Of a stretch of DNA of 64,000 nucleotides, positions 10,741 through 22,646 are shown piece after piece. The stretch's first letter is position 1; every line of letters starts with the position of its first letter. The stretch is taken from positions 20,432,682 to 20,496,681 of the forward strand of contig CM052360.1 of assembly GCA_028551475.1 (NCBI GenBank), in the 5' to 3' direction. The translations under genes were made by a program, and so were the position numbers. This DNA is from Casuarina equisetifolia (lineage: Eukaryota > Streptophyta > Magnoliopsida > Fagales > Casuarinaceae). The notes under the pieces are model-generated. The model was given only the letters and a program-made list of their open reading frames with translations. It was not told the origin of the DNA and did not search any database.

Positions 10741-11310
10741 GTTTTGGAGTCTGGAGTATCAACTATGTCGCAGAGGGTTCTTGAACATTTCTGAAATTTC
10801 ACACTTGCGACTGGATTTAGACGGAATCATTGCCATCGGATCTAATACAAAAGGGGCGTAACGTGTGCATGATCCGTGATTCTCGTTAGTAGCCGGTTCA
10901 CTTTTGAAGTAAATAATATTAAGAAAGGAAATGAAGGCTACAAGGTAGAAATCAAACGACAGTTTTCTGGCTTTTTGGTGAAAGCAGATCTCAACAGTCA
11001 CCACACCCCGAGTGACAGGCTTAATAAAACATAACTTTCCTTAAGATGGAGACTCTTCCTGCGAAATGATCAACAGCGACGGGAAAAGGGCAAATATCTT
11101 CGCTATCTGAGAGGTGTCTTTTTTAAAATAAAATAAAATGAAAAAGATAATATTTTTATTTTTATTTTTTACGTGAAAGACGACGGAAGAGACAGTGCGT
11201 GTACGACGTCGACTATATTCTTCTGAGAGATCTACAACTCTAAGCCCAACCGTGAAAAGACCATTTCTCCCTCGCTCGTCGCCTCTGCACTTTCCATGCT
11301 TCTGTTACGG

Positions 11311-11764
11311 CATGAATGACTGCTGTTTTACAGAGGTAGTTTGCTACAATTATGAGACCTTGAAGCAATCGAGAGATTTTACGATTTGTATTCAAGATAT
11401 TCTCATTCATTGAGAATTCAAACTCTTATTTCTCTACTTTATTCTTGTACTAACTTATTTTCATTAGTCGTGTCCCCATCGACAAAACAACCCAACTAAA
11501 GAAACAAAGAAGATGCATTTTCCGTAATATTTTATTTTTATTTTCTTTAAGGTTTTGCTTCTACCTATACATATGTATACAAGATAAAGATTGCAACAAA
11601 GTTATGGAGGCCACCACCTGCCCCAATATGATTTTAAGGCCTCAACGATCCTACCTGAATGGCCTCAAATGTGTTGTTTACTTCCCTTTCTAAGTTATTT
11701 GCTGACGAGTCAAATAATCAATTTCCTTACTCTCTCTTCTTTGAAACTCTCTTATGTATGTGGG
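11311..11764. other. no recognised feature
   Basis: No open frame or repeat that I can support. Confidence 0.4.
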
Positions 11765-12227
11765 GTAGAGAAAGCTTTTGTTTTTTGTTTTTTTGTTTTT
11801 TGTTTTTTGTTTTTTTTTGTTTTTTTTTTGTGAAAGGTCAAATATTATATATGATTACAAAAAAAAATGCAAAGTGTTTAGTTTATAATATCTTTATTTA
11901 GACTCAAAAACTGCATTTGATAAATTTCAAAATTCTTGTAAGGACTTCTTACAATTTATAAGCTTTACTCTTATAGTAAATGAAATTTTGCCTCTCATGT
12001 CCTTCTTGATTTTAGCAATAATGATCAGCTTATATAAACTTTTATCATATTGAATCTTCTTCTATTTCTTTCATTCTGTTGGAATATATTGTAATAAAAT
12101 TAGAATATATTAACATTTTGATGATGAGAAAAATAAGATTATAATATGGAAATATTATAATCATTGTTTGATTGTTTATTGGTTTAAATAAGAAAATTAA
12201 TATTAGAACTTTATGTAAAAGAATACT

Positions 12228-12309
12228 GTCCACGTAAATAGTATTGTTCATATAAATAGTATTGTTCACGTAAATAGTACTGTTCATGCAAATAGTACTA
12301 TTCATGCAG
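12228..12309 (+). repeat. 18-bp tandem repeat, about 4.5 units
   Basis: Variants of GTTCACGTAAATAGTATT lie head to tail inside the solo LTR. They create a short low-complexity open frame on the minus strand. Confidence 0.85.
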
Positions 12310-12977
12310 ATTCAAAATTGCCTCCAACGGTAAGAACACTGTTCGTGCAAATAGTATTGTTCACCAACAGAAAGAAAAAAAGGGGAAGAAGAAAAGAAGG
12401 TGGGAAATCAACGATATTGTTGGAAACGGCTCTTTTGAGTGAAATCTTAATGCTATATAAGAGATAGAAGGTTAAGTGTTTGATACAACCAAAAATAAGA
12501 GAAGCTAAGTGTTCTTAAAGTGAATTTTCATCAATCTTCTCTCACACTCATCAAGTTCATCAAGTTGAAGAAATCATTTGGTGATTCTATTCTAAGCTTA
12601 TTACTGCTTTGATATTCTTGTTAGGAAATTAGTTTGATTTTCAATTGATATCATATTTGAGCTAATTTGGTTCAGATAAATAGTGCTACAATTTGATAAA
12701 TTGGGGCTTCTGTCCATACTACTTTAGATCAAATATTTGCACTTATCTGAAGCTTAGAAAATCAGTTTGCTCTTCAATTCATCTCTCAATTGAGCTGATT
12801 TCATACAAGTAAACAGTGCTAGGGTGTATTTGAATTTAGGGCTTTTGTCCATATCATTTTGTATTAAGTCAGTAGCACTTGGTTAAAGCTTTTGAACTTG
12901 AATTCATATATTTAAAAGCTGAATTCAGAAATTGTATTTAATTGTTACTCATTGTTTAAATTCTTGGGGAAAGAATT

Positions 12978-13101
12978 TGTAACTGGGATTAAAAGATTGG
13001 TTATCCTTTGTAATTGGGATTAAGGGATTAGTTCTCCCTTGTAATTAGGATTGAGGGATTGGTTCTCCCTTGTAACTGGAATTGAGGGATTGGTTCTCCC
13101 T
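12978..13101 (+). repeat. 31-bp tandem repeat, four units
   Basis: The units start with TGTAATTGGGATT and contain GGGATTGGTTCTCCCT. Starts at 12978, 13009, 13040 and 13071 give an exact 31-bp period, in the 3' part of the solo LTR. Confidence 0.9.
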
Positions 13102-13660
13102 TGTAATCAATTGTGTAATTGATTGAAGAGTGACTCTAGCAGGTTGTTGATAGAGTGAGGTGGAGTACGTGCCGAGGTGGCTTAGGCCGAACCACCTTCC
13201 AAAAATTTGTGTATTTGTTTTGTGTGATAACTTTACTTGCTGCCTTTATTATTTAACATAAGAAAAACGAAAAAGACTAAAAGATTTTTGAGAAACCTAA
13301 TTCACCCCCCTCTTAGGTTGCTATAGGATCCTACACCTTCCAAATGTGATATAATACAATCTTAAAGAAACACTAAAAAGAAAACTTTTGTTAAAAGTAC
13401 GAAAATATGAAGACATACCCTTGGGTTTATAAGTAATAAGAATTTTTTCACATAATGTTTTTAGATTTTGGAATAAATTCTCACACTTTAATATGATATG
13501 AAGGACATGTATGAGCTTTTGTTTTGTAATCTCTAGGGCCTCGAAGTCAGATTGTTGTTGATGTATAATACTAGTGCCAACAACCCTATACGAAAAAATG
13601 TTAAAAATGAGTGTTGTCATACATCAAAAGTGTAAGGACAGCTTTTGAATATTATAAATG

Positions 13661-14250
13661 ATTAGGTTTTCTTATCTAGTACTTCAAATTTTAAGATGAC
13701 TTCTCATATTTTAATATTTTTAGGGCCCATTTAAAAATAAGCAAAACCCTTCTAAGTTATAAAAAAGCTTGGCACTTGATATATCTCACTTGTTGATGTA
13801 TTGGAAGGAAGGGGACTTGTAGAGACTAGATGTACAAGAGTTTTATGACTACTTATTTATATAGAATTACTGATTTTCAATTTTTCCATCAATCAATGAA
13901 CCTTTGCAAAACGAAGAGTTTATGACAAGATCCAATGATGTCTTTGGGAGGTTGGAATTGGCAGTTGGAAAGAAATGAAAAAGGATGAGAATGAGTATAT
14001 GTTCCATTAGTTTTTTCTTTTATATAAGGTTGATAATAATCTTTTATCAATTTTTTTTTTAAGATCTATTTTGACGAGAGAGTTCTGATTATTAATTGAA
14101 AATAACAAAAGTAGTGAATATAGATGTTTGAGAGATCACTCTCATCGTCGGCAAATGTCTCAAATCTTTAACTATAATCAAGAAGCGGAAGATCTTCGAG
14201 AAAAATTTGAATATACACACTTATTTGTTAATATATAGGAATTCGATTTG
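13661..14250. other. no recognised feature
   Basis: AT-rich; nothing assigned. Confidence 0.4.
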
Positions 14251-14314
14251 ACCTGTCATGTACACACTTATATGTCATGTTAGTGAAATCTGCATTTTCT
14301 GCAATGTCACATGC

Positions 14315-14516
14315 CACGTGGGGACCTGTCATGTCAGCAACCAGCTACACGTCTTACAAGCGCCTTGTCAAACCCAACACAAGCCCACAAGCAGAATCTC
14401 CACACAGATGTACGGAGTGCCTTCCGTACATCTCGTCCCAACTGTGTAGACAAATCAGCATCTCCTTTCCATTAGGACGACACATCATTGTGGGTGGCCA
14501 GATCAAACGCCACGTG
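14315..14516. promoter_or_regulatory. two G-box motifs around a perfect 11-bp hairpin
   Basis: CACGTG palindromes stand at 14315-14320 and 14511-14516. Between them AGATGTACGGA (14406-14416) and its exact reverse complement (14423-14433) enclose a 6-base loop. The stretch is less AT-rich than its surroundings. G-boxes bind bZIP and bHLH factors in plants. No gene follows closely, so a promoter role is only possible. Confidence 0.35.
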
Positions 14517-14570
14517 TTGCCACCTGGACTCCATAAGGAATGCGTCAACCTAGCAACTCAAATTCGAGGA

Positions 14571-16080
14571 TAGAACTCTCCCTTATAGGACATAAATTCA
14601 AGAATGGAATTCGCAAAATTTTGTTGCTCTATATTCATGAATGTGGCAAGTTACATCTACCGATTTTAGTGCTTGCCAGCGTCATTTCGATTGCAAAAAG
14701 AATGTTACCTCTTATATTTTTTTCATGGATAGCTTAATTAACTTGAGGGATGTGAATTATCTCCATTATCTTAAGCATTGTTCTCTCTCATATTTATTGT
14801 TTTAGCACTAATGTTGAAGTTGTTGAACTCTTTAACTACTGCTTTCTTGTGCGGATGAATTGTTTTGTCTCTTATTTATTGTTCTATTTTTATTATAGTT
14901 TAGATTTAATTGACACATAGCAATAAATGATTGGTTCAAATATAACTAATCAATAGGGTGACATTATTAACAACAAAAAGTCAAGGAGTCCTAACATGCG
15001 AATCTACCAAGTCAGTCCAAAAATCCCCTCCCTTTCCCTTTCCCTTTCCCTCTCTACGTGTATTAAAAAAGAAAAGTGACATTGATTTGTAACAAAAATA
15101 TGACATAAACTATAATGGAAAAACTTTCATGAAACCAATTAATTTCAAATAGAGTATCACTGCCACCGATTTTAAGGTAAGGATATACAGTATAACAACC
15201 ACCACCGATAATAAGGTAAAGAAGACATACATGACTCAGGCAAGTCGCAAGGGGAATCGATCTTCTCATCCAAGTCCTCCACACCGTAATTCAGTCAACC
15301 CATTTTGGCCTTCTGCAAGTCCTACAACAAAATCCACAAATAAGAAGGAATATGAAGTGTGCTCTCTGGCCATTTCTAATCAAACAACCCTCTCTGAGTT
15401 CCGAAAGGTATAAGGTGTACAATAACACGCAAATGATTGAGATGGCAAGGGTGCAATGTCAAATACGCAAACTGCCGCTCCTTGAAGTTTCTCTGCATCA
15501 TTTCCCTCCACATGTTTAATGTCATTCCACTCGCATCTATTTATTTTTCACCTCCATATAGTCCTTCCAATTTTGCACTAAAGCAGTTTCTTTCCCCCAC
15601 AAAGCCTCCCTCTTTTTTTTTTCTTTTCTTTTTCTTCCTATTTTCTTTCAAGATACATTGATGGGAGCAATTGGGTCAAGATTAGACTATTATTCTACGT
15701 GACAGGGAGTAAGTCGGATTACTGTTATGGAGGAATGCATGGGGAGCCAGTTGCGATAAAGATGGACTAACCAATAGGTCCAAACCCAAGTCAGCCTGAG
15801 ACTCGTTTAGTTTGAAGCTGCAGGCCTTAGAGTTGAATGGAAGACTCGCATGCGTAAACCCAAATTTCTGGGATTGCCTACTACTAGTAAGTTTATGTGA
15901 CTTTGTCTAGTATGGATCCTGATAGGAACGCGACGATGTCAATGGTTGCATTTGTACGATATTCTAAACGAAGTGTTTTCTATAGTTTCTGACCATTGGA
16001 ACATATCATGTCATGGGACAACTTTCGAATCTAGTGGATGTGGTTGCTACAACTTCGTCAAAACCACAGATACAGCACAC
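14571..16080. other. no recognised gene
   Basis: It contains short CCCTTT-rich tracts (about 15030-15055) and a T/C run at 15610-15645. Short open frames show no family features. Confidence 0.4.
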
Positions 16081-16082
16081 CG

Positions 16083-16190
16083 ACCAACATTCAAGGAAAT
16101 TTAAGGAAATATGATGTTTTAAGCTCACAGACCAACATTCAAGGAAATTTAAGGAAATATGATGTTATAAGCTCACAGACCAACATTTGG
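16083..16190 (+). repeat. 48-bp tandem repeat, about 2.2 units
   Basis: ACCAACATTCAAGG recurs at 16083 and 16131, and as ACCAACATTTGG at 16179. The two full units are nearly identical, which suggests a recent local duplication. Confidence 0.9.
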
Positions 16191-17450
16191 AAGAAGTTCT
16201 TGCGCGATTTGGAAGATGTTTTAAGCAAAACATAGCCTGGAGGTATTAGCATAAACCTTGCAATGGTATCGCCTGACTGTAGAGCAATTAGCAGAGTCCA
16301 CTAACCGGACTTTAATTGAATGTACATCCTGACCGAAATAGAAGCAAATGAAGACCAGTAAATGCCCTTTCCAAAGGCTTCAAGGCTTCCAACTTGTCTT
16401 CAAAAAGTTGGTCCAAACAGTCCACATATTTGAAAGGTTGGTTCATTTCGTTAGAAGTCAAAATTCACCAGGTTGTGTGATACACAAATGACTAGTGTAA
16501 TAAAGAACTAGCACCCAAATATCATGAGATTAAAAGAAATTATCACTCTTGTTATATGTTACATGCTCAAATTTACCTTTTTTCAAAAGGCTTCAGTGGG
16601 AAGAAGGGTATTTAAGGCATATAAGATACTTCATAAGTGTTAATCTTTCTGGTGCAGGACTTACAATCCATACATAGATAAGCAAATACAGTGGGAGCCG
16701 TAGTTTGGATAAGACAGTGGATAAAAATGTTGTTAAGTGGGATTTTGTGGAGCAATATTATTCTTCAGAAGGACTGAATGCTGTTGTGCCTGCGTTTTGG
16801 TTTTGAAATGTCAAGACAAAACCAATTGACAGTTGAGCCAATCAACCCACGTACCATCGTAGGCGTTGGTGTAGCCCGATTGCATGCATGACTGGTGTTT
16901 AGGGAGTTATTTCGGAAACTACACCCATCGGTCATTGGAAAATTGTCAAAAGCCCAACCAAGGGAGCAATATGTCAATCAGAGCCTGCTACAGCTCAACA
17001 CAACACTGCTTTCCTTGCCATTTCATCGTATTCTTCAAATGATCCATTGAACTATATCAATTACTTAAGAAATTGTTGCATTTGATTATGTATTTACATT
17101 TTTACGGCAGGCGGGGTCCCTTTTCAACTGAGATCTATTTTGTTGTTATTGAAAGTCTTTTAAACATTAGAGCTGGTGTTATTGATTTTTATTTTCTTTT
17201 TGGCTAAGTCAAGGGAATAAAGGTGAGGAAATATTAAACATGAGACTTCTTTGGCCCTAAACAGTACTTGCTCTAACTAATTAAGTGCTTATTGACACAA
17301 ACAAATAATAGAGTTTTAAGTAAAAAGAATTTTTTTTGAAGTGAGAGAGTGAGAACTTGGCTGTATTGGATTTTAGGGTTTAGAATGTTTGTTATTGTCT
17401 TTTTGGCCAGCAGTTCCAATGCACATTCATCTTTGTGCCATGTTAGGTAA
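16191..17450. other. unassigned, beginning with an R3-like stretch
   Basis: ATTTGGAAGATGTTTTAAGC at about 16200 matches 27470, where it precedes the main R3 block. The rest holds no gene I recognise. Confidence 0.35.
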
Positions 17451-17451
17451 C

Positions 17452-17560
17452 TCTTTTTTTTTTTTTTTGTGAAAAGATAAATTATATTAATACATATTAA
17501 AGTATAAAAACACAAGGATATATCCTAGTATTACAAAAGTCACCATAGATAACTCATCTT
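17452..17560 (-). mobile_element. LINE 3' end (minus strand)
   Basis: A T run followed by GTGAAAAGATAAATTATATTAAT is the reverse complement of a plant LINE tail ending in poly(A). Similar tails occur at 44.2, 45.9, 58.1 and 60.0 kb. Confidence 0.6.
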
Positions 17561-17608
17561 TTTATATAATAATTAACCATATTTTTCATCATGTGCATTA
17601 CCATTTTT

Positions 17609-17840
17609 GGGGAATCTTTCTCTCTCAAGAGCAATATGCTCTTGATATATTGCTAGATGAGTTTTTGTAAACCTTTACCCACTCCCGTTGCCTTAAAGCC
17701 CTCAAAAATGCTACATGGTGAAGTCCTTTTTAGTTACCCCTCACTATTTCATTCCATAGTTGGTACTCTTCAACACATAACACTTACCCAACTAGACTTA
17801 ATACTTTTTCATCAATCATCTTTGCCAAAAGATGAACCGG
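17609..17840 (+). pseudogene. Ty1/copia polyprotein fragment (RT to RNase H linker)
   Basis: The conceptual peptides GIFLSQEQYALDILL and, in another frame, SIVGTLQHITLTQLDL match the conserved stretch between reverse transcriptase and RNase H of copia elements. A stop and a frameshift separate the two. No LTRs are seen nearby. Confidence 0.65.
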
Positions 17841-17949
17841 CGGGCAGATAGGACCACTAAATACTCTATACTGGGAATTAAATCCAAAGAAAACAAAACT
17901 GTATGCAGCTGGGAATTAACTCTCGTTGTTGGAGAGTGAATGCACTTTG

Positions 17950-18390
17950 CCTTCGATCTATGACCTGAAACGAATAATCTTTTGGACAATGTGCAGCTGT
18001 GCAAAGTATTTGCTGTTGGGCAGTGACATATTGCAAGCCGACGACAAAAAGCAGAGGCCGGAAAAGTAAAAATGCTTTCTCCGACGAGAAAGTGACCCCA
18101 CATAAAAAGACGGGTTTTGATGCTCACCTGATCTAAACGCAGTGAGGAGCGGATTGCTGACTGGTGGACAGATCTTTTCCAACAAAAAACAAAGGCCGTA
18201 GCAAGAAAAGTAAATATGCTGTCTCCCAATAGAAAGACGGGTTTTGTGGTCTCCACAACATCTGACATTTTGCTGCAACATCATGGTTGCTGACTCATGT
18301 ATAATTGTCATTGATTGTATGTCATTGATGAAGAGCCATCGTTGGGTGGGTTTGCACATGCGTCCTCCTTTTAAAATATATATATATATT
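17950..18390 (+). repeat. R3 dispersed repeat copy
   Basis: CGAATAATCTTTTGGACAATGTGCAGCTGTGC and the ATTGATGAAGAGCCATCGTTGG block recur at 28080-28340; a shorter copy is at 29040-29130. It ends in a (TA)n tract. In the third copy this sequence lies upstream of the monooxygenase pseudogene, so R3 may be a duplicated 5' flank. Confidence 0.6.
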
Positions 18391-19840
18391 TTTTTTCTTA
18401 ATATTTTACATGATTGTCCATTTATAAATTGTTACATTTTATTTGTTGTTTGATTATATTGACAAAGCTTATGAACTTATAAAGCATTGTTTTAGTCTTA
18501 CAAGAAAGAGAGAATATATATAATGTGTACAAATTAATGTATATTTGATAAATTATTGACATACTTGACTATTTTTAAAAAATTATCTATTTTATATTAC
18601 AATATTATAATATTGAATGTTATTATGAAATTGTTAAATATATTGAGAGTGATCTTTAGTGTTGGTGTGTGTTTCGTGTATTAAATAGGCATGAGCTCAA
18701 TGACATGGCAAAATGCCCTTAGGACATTTTTCCACTAACAAAAGCAGTGATATAGAACATAATCACCGCCATTCGATTCTTCCTATAGCAAATTTACAAT
18801 ACATAGATGTGGAGAGCTAGAGAGGAAATTTAACCAATCAAGAAATGTGTCTATACAAATAGATTAACTCATCACAAACTATAAAATGGACAAAGACTCA
18901 CACTCAACAATAACAAATAAGCAATAAGGGTTTATATATGTGTATACTACATGTACAACCATAATGGACTAGCAAATACATTGACTAGCCACAATAGGGA
19001 GTTTTAGTTTATGCTCATTGATATAAGCTCATATTACATGGACTCATATAATGAGCCAATAGGATACTCATCCAAGGTGTAGAGATTAGCTTTGGCTATG
19101 TGAGGAAGAACTTTAAGGAGTATTTCAGAATGCCCATTAATCTTTAGCTTTCGCAAGATAGAGTCTTGATTATTTAAGAAAATGGTTTTTTTTTCACCTA
19201 CAAACCTAGCTTCCACTTTGTTTTATATATATATGTATATGTAGTTGTGCTTCTTCTTTTCTTTCCTTTTTTCCCCTTTAAGTTTTGAGTGGATGGCGTT
19301 GGTTTATGCTAAGAACAGATCATGCCTGCAGAAATTGATTGGCAAATCATGATTTAGCACAATTTGTGTAAGTAGGAACAGTAAATCATGCATGCAATAA
19401 TAATTTGACATTGAGCAAAGAAAGGCATTCATTTTATCCTCAATGTTTGATGGTTTAAACTATTAGACCGGAAAAAAAAAAAAAACTTACATAAAACCTA
19501 AAGGAACAATGAGCATTTTTCTGAGCTTAGAACTGGACTCCTTGCAATCTTGAATATTTTGGGTCATGGGTCTAATTAAGTTAACTCATGTCTTCAAAAC
19601 CCCATCAATTAACTTCCGCCATGTTTCAAAAATATAGTAAAGAGTCCAATTCAACAGAACCAAACACAAAAATTTCGAACATCATCTATCTTTTTTTGTA
19701 GGCATTTTTCACAACCTTTTTAAGACGGACTTCGTTTCGGAACGTTCGACCATTATCTCCCCACAATTGGCCCTCCCTGCTCCCGTCCCAGTAATCTGCT
19801 GTTATAGGAAGTATTGCCGACGCTTGAGTGGGCAAGATAC
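18391..19840. other. no recognised feature
   Basis: Strongly AT-rich with short TA repeats. No supported gene. Confidence 0.4.
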
Positions 19841-20200
19841 CAGAGAAAGTGGGGGAGAAATGCTCGTGTCAGCGGCCACTTTTGGAAGCAAACAATCTTA
19901 ATGTGGAAGCCATGTTTGCTTTCAAGTTTCACAAAACCCAACCCTTCTCTCTTCTCTCTCTCTCTCTCCTCCTTACATGCAGCATGAACTAAATTCTAAG
20001 TCCAAATAAATTAGCACGCTAAACGATTTCAGAAAGAGTTCAATGGTATAGAATTTTAAAAAGGCTAATGAAGGACAAACTCAAGACCTGAAATCTCAAT
20101 TATCAGACTAAAAAATATTATTTTTTAAAGAAGTTATTACTAAAGTACAAAACTCAAAACCTAAAATCCATAGCACCTTAAATCAACCACTAATCAATAC
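19841..20200 (+). repeat. R1-associated downstream block, third copy
   Basis: It matches 1560-1760 and 56330-56600 (TTTCACAAAACC, TC-rich run, ATGAACTAAATTCTAAGTCC, TAGAATTTTAAAAAGGCTA). No R1 unit stands directly before it. Confidence 0.6.
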
Positions 20201-20205
20201 AAACA

Positions 20206-20505
20206 ATGGTAACATTTCATTTCGCCATCGACTTTAACCATTGGCTTGGTATTTGCCCTAATCTTATTCACAAGTTGGCAAAAAAGAAAGGTTATGATCT
20301 CAGTTTTCTGGTGCCTTTACTATTATTATGTTTTGCAATGATTCTGGTTTTCCTCCTCATCCAGGTAATTATGGAATTTTTTTTTGACTCATTTTTGTTT
20401 ATCTCTTTTACATCAATTGAGTTTGGGCTTACGGTAAAACTTCCAACGCACAACTCTTCTTCCATCAGTGGAGAACATTTATGGCAATTTGGAATGGATT
20501 GGTAG
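20206..20505 (+). CDS. hypothetical 99-residue open frame with two hydrophobic stretches
   Basis: The frame encodes a hydrophobic run at about residues 34-54 (LVPLLLLCFAMILVFLLIQV) and a second at about 55-68. It starts a few bases after a repeat block. The matching block near 56.6 kb has a related start region but no long frame. No family recognised; it may be chance. Confidence 0.2.
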   Translation: MVTFHFAIDFNHWLGICPNLIHKLAKKKGYDLSFLVPLLLLCFAMILVFLLIQVIMEFFFDSFLFISFTSIEFGLTVKLPTHNSSSISGEHLWQFGMDW

Positions 20506-21996
20506 CACTTGGAAGTTGTGGTTACATTATATATTTCAGTAGCTGACTGATGCAGCACTCCAGCTTTGGAGACAATATCTTAGACGTCATTTCGATTTTT
20601 GTATTCGCTGCCAGTTTTTTTCTTAACTTTTTCAAGCTAATAATTGGTCTTTCGTAGACCAGACTATTGTTATAATTGATTATAACCATGAGTTAATTAG
20701 GGGCGCTAATATCTTTTCTGAACATTTAAATATAAATACATGTTGTTAGACTAGTTTGTCTTTTATGCTTTAAGAGTGCTTCTATAGTGCAAAAGTGGAA
20801 GTAGGTCCGTATGTCGTGCGTATCCTATTAGGGCTTTTTGTAGTAACCAAGGTAGCGAGCTATTAGGTGGCGCAGCGTATGTTTTGGCCTACCCGGTTTT
20901 GCTCAGTCCTTTCCTACCCTCAGTTTAAAGAAGGAGGTTATAGCTTGTAAGGTTTACTAAGAAAAACACTATTAAGAACTCTAATGACAACTAAAAGGTC
21001 CTATTCATTGCAATAAAACATGTTAACAATTGAGTGAAAATGAACTTTCTCATATTCAATTAAAACATTAAACAACTAATATGTAAGTGGATGCTAAAAA
21101 GTTAAAATTAGGTCTTAAATTTCAATTTAGATCATTAATTCAGTAGGCGTTTTTTGGATAATAAGATGATTTTGTGCAGAAAAGAGAAAAGAAAGCTTAG
21201 AAAGTGGGATTTTACCATTGTCATGCAAAAGGCATTACTAAATTAGAACACGTGATGATATTTGTATCACATATTCATGATTATAATTATATTCCATTTA
21301 TTTTTATTACTTGATTTTGAATATAAAGCTGGTTAGGCCTTGTACAAATGGTCCAAAACTTAATAATAAACTTTTAATTTGATAACATGACATTCACAAA
21401 TGCATCAAAATATTGTTCCATTAGTCCAACCCAAGTGGTTTGGGTTGATGACTTTTCTTCATTTGTCTCTCATACTCATCCTAGTTGTATAGAGTAGCTT
21501 TTGCTACGTGAACATCCTACCATGCTTAAGGTTGGATCTTCACTCCCTCTTCCAGCTTTTTTGTGTTTCCTTTGCAACATGAGTTAACTTCTTGGGACTT
21601 TTACAGGGTCTTATACTCTAGCACTCAATAAGGATGCTTTGGACGAGCCTACTTTTTAAGTTCCTCTACTTGGGCCTGGGCCTCTTGTTTATTAGAAATG
21701 ACAACCCCTTCCCCTCATCCCCAAGCTTCGTCAAAAGCCCCTTTTACTTCACTCCAAGTATTTTGAGTAAATATTTCTTTATAATCTTTTTTTTCCTGAA
21801 CTTTCTATGAGTTTTTGTGCAGAGTTTCTCTTTGAATTTATCCAAGCGTTTTACTATACGGGTTGTTTTAGGAAATGGACGTAGGAGAAAATTCAATTGG
21901 GTATCTTTAGGTTATGTAGGGTTTCAATCTTTTGTGGTCTTTTGAATAGTACTTATTTAGCAATGTGATGCATAGATTGTTGAAACTAGCAAGAAC
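20506..21996. other. no recognised gene
   Basis: No supported feature before the copia element begins. Confidence 0.4.
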
Positions 21997-22575
21997 TGTT
22001 GAGAGTTGTTGGAATTATCACCACTCCGATAAGTGCAAAAACGTGATTGTTAGATGTGAAGAGTGGCAACCATTAGAGAAGAATGTGGAAGAGTGGTTAG
22101 ACGTAAAGAGTGCTAACCATTAGAGAAGAATGTGGTAGAGTGGTTAGACGTGAAGAAATGGTGATTGTATGGAGAAAAATGTGGAAGAGTGGTGATTGTT
22201 AAAGCAAAATGTGGAGGATCGTGTGCAAAAAGAAAATTGTCTTTAGTGGACAATTATCCAAAAGTAGTAGTGATAGGATTGTTATATAAGTAAGGTAGTA
22301 GGATATTCTAAGTAAGCAAAAAATTAGTATATTTTGTGGTTTTTTTTTCATTTAGACAAATTGCTCTGTAAGTTTCTTGTTTTTACCTTGGAGCTGTCGA
22401 GTCTGTGAGTCATTGAGTTGTTATGTTTGTGAGCCTTAGAGCTTTTGTTCGTGTTGTTGTTTTGACTATTTGTATTGTTGTTTTAATTATTATTTAAATA
22501 TAATGAAATATTAAACCTTTTGGTTTTGTTGGGTTGTGCTTTTTCCTACTGTCGAAAGATACCAGAAAACCAATA
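21997..22575 (+). repeat. 5' LTR of the copia element
   Basis: It starts TGTTGAGAGTTG and ends just before the primer binding site. TATA box TATATAAG at about 22283. It is longer than the 3' LTR because of a 47-bp tandem duplication in U3 (AACCATTAGAGAAGAATGTGG at 22068 and 22115). Confidence 0.9.
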
Positions 22576-22576
22576 G

Positions 22577-22588
22577 TGGTATCAGAGC
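22577..22588 (+). promoter_or_regulatory. primer binding site, initiator tRNA-Met type
   Basis: TGGTATCAGAGC directly after the 5' LTR matches the 3' end of plant initiator methionine tRNA, the usual primer of copia elements. Confidence 0.93.
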
Positions 22589-22646
22589 CTTCACAAGTTC
22601 CTAATAGTCATTGCATATTTTCTTTGCTTACAACACCTTCCCAAAT

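Larger units (their letters stand above)
8036..11310 (+). repeat. R1 tandem block (about two units) split by two solo LTRs
   Basis: With the two LTRs and their target duplications removed, the AAGCAAATAATATT-type block at 8210 and its repeat at 10905 are about 1.3 kb apart. The order of blocks between them (GAGCATGACC, two AACCCAAGT motifs, GGTGGGGTGGGAGG, GTCCATGTTTATTG, TTAGACAAATATTTTAAGAC) equals that at 1-1420. The tandem period is therefore seen twice in the window. Confidence 0.7.
12077..13335 (+). mobile_element. solo LTR, about 1.26 kb, inserted in a LINE
   Basis: Ends TGTTGGAATA and GGATCCTACA (TG..CA). Flanks CATTC (12072-12076) and CCTTC (13336-13340) form a 4/5 target duplication. 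The LINE sequence is continuous without it. A TATA-like CTATATAAGAG lies near 12450. Two internal tandem arrays are present. There is no polyprotein. Confidence 0.8.
11765..13660 (-). mobile_element. 5'-truncated LINE (minus strand), split by a solo LTR
   Basis: The + strand begins with a T/G-rich run (11777-11830), the reverse of a poly(A) tail. It then follows the minus LINE 3' end seen at 51535-51800 (shared GTGAAAGG.CAA, TAAGCTTTACTC, ATCCTTCTTGATTTTA). The match stops at 12076 and resumes at 13341 with CAAATGTGATATAATA, exactly as in the uninterrupted copy. The outer limit near 13660 is approximate. Confidence 0.65.

Noticed and set aside
14277..14573. 98-codon open frame around the hairpin
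   Set aside because: No recognisable domain. Overlapping open frames on both strands reflect the higher GC content.
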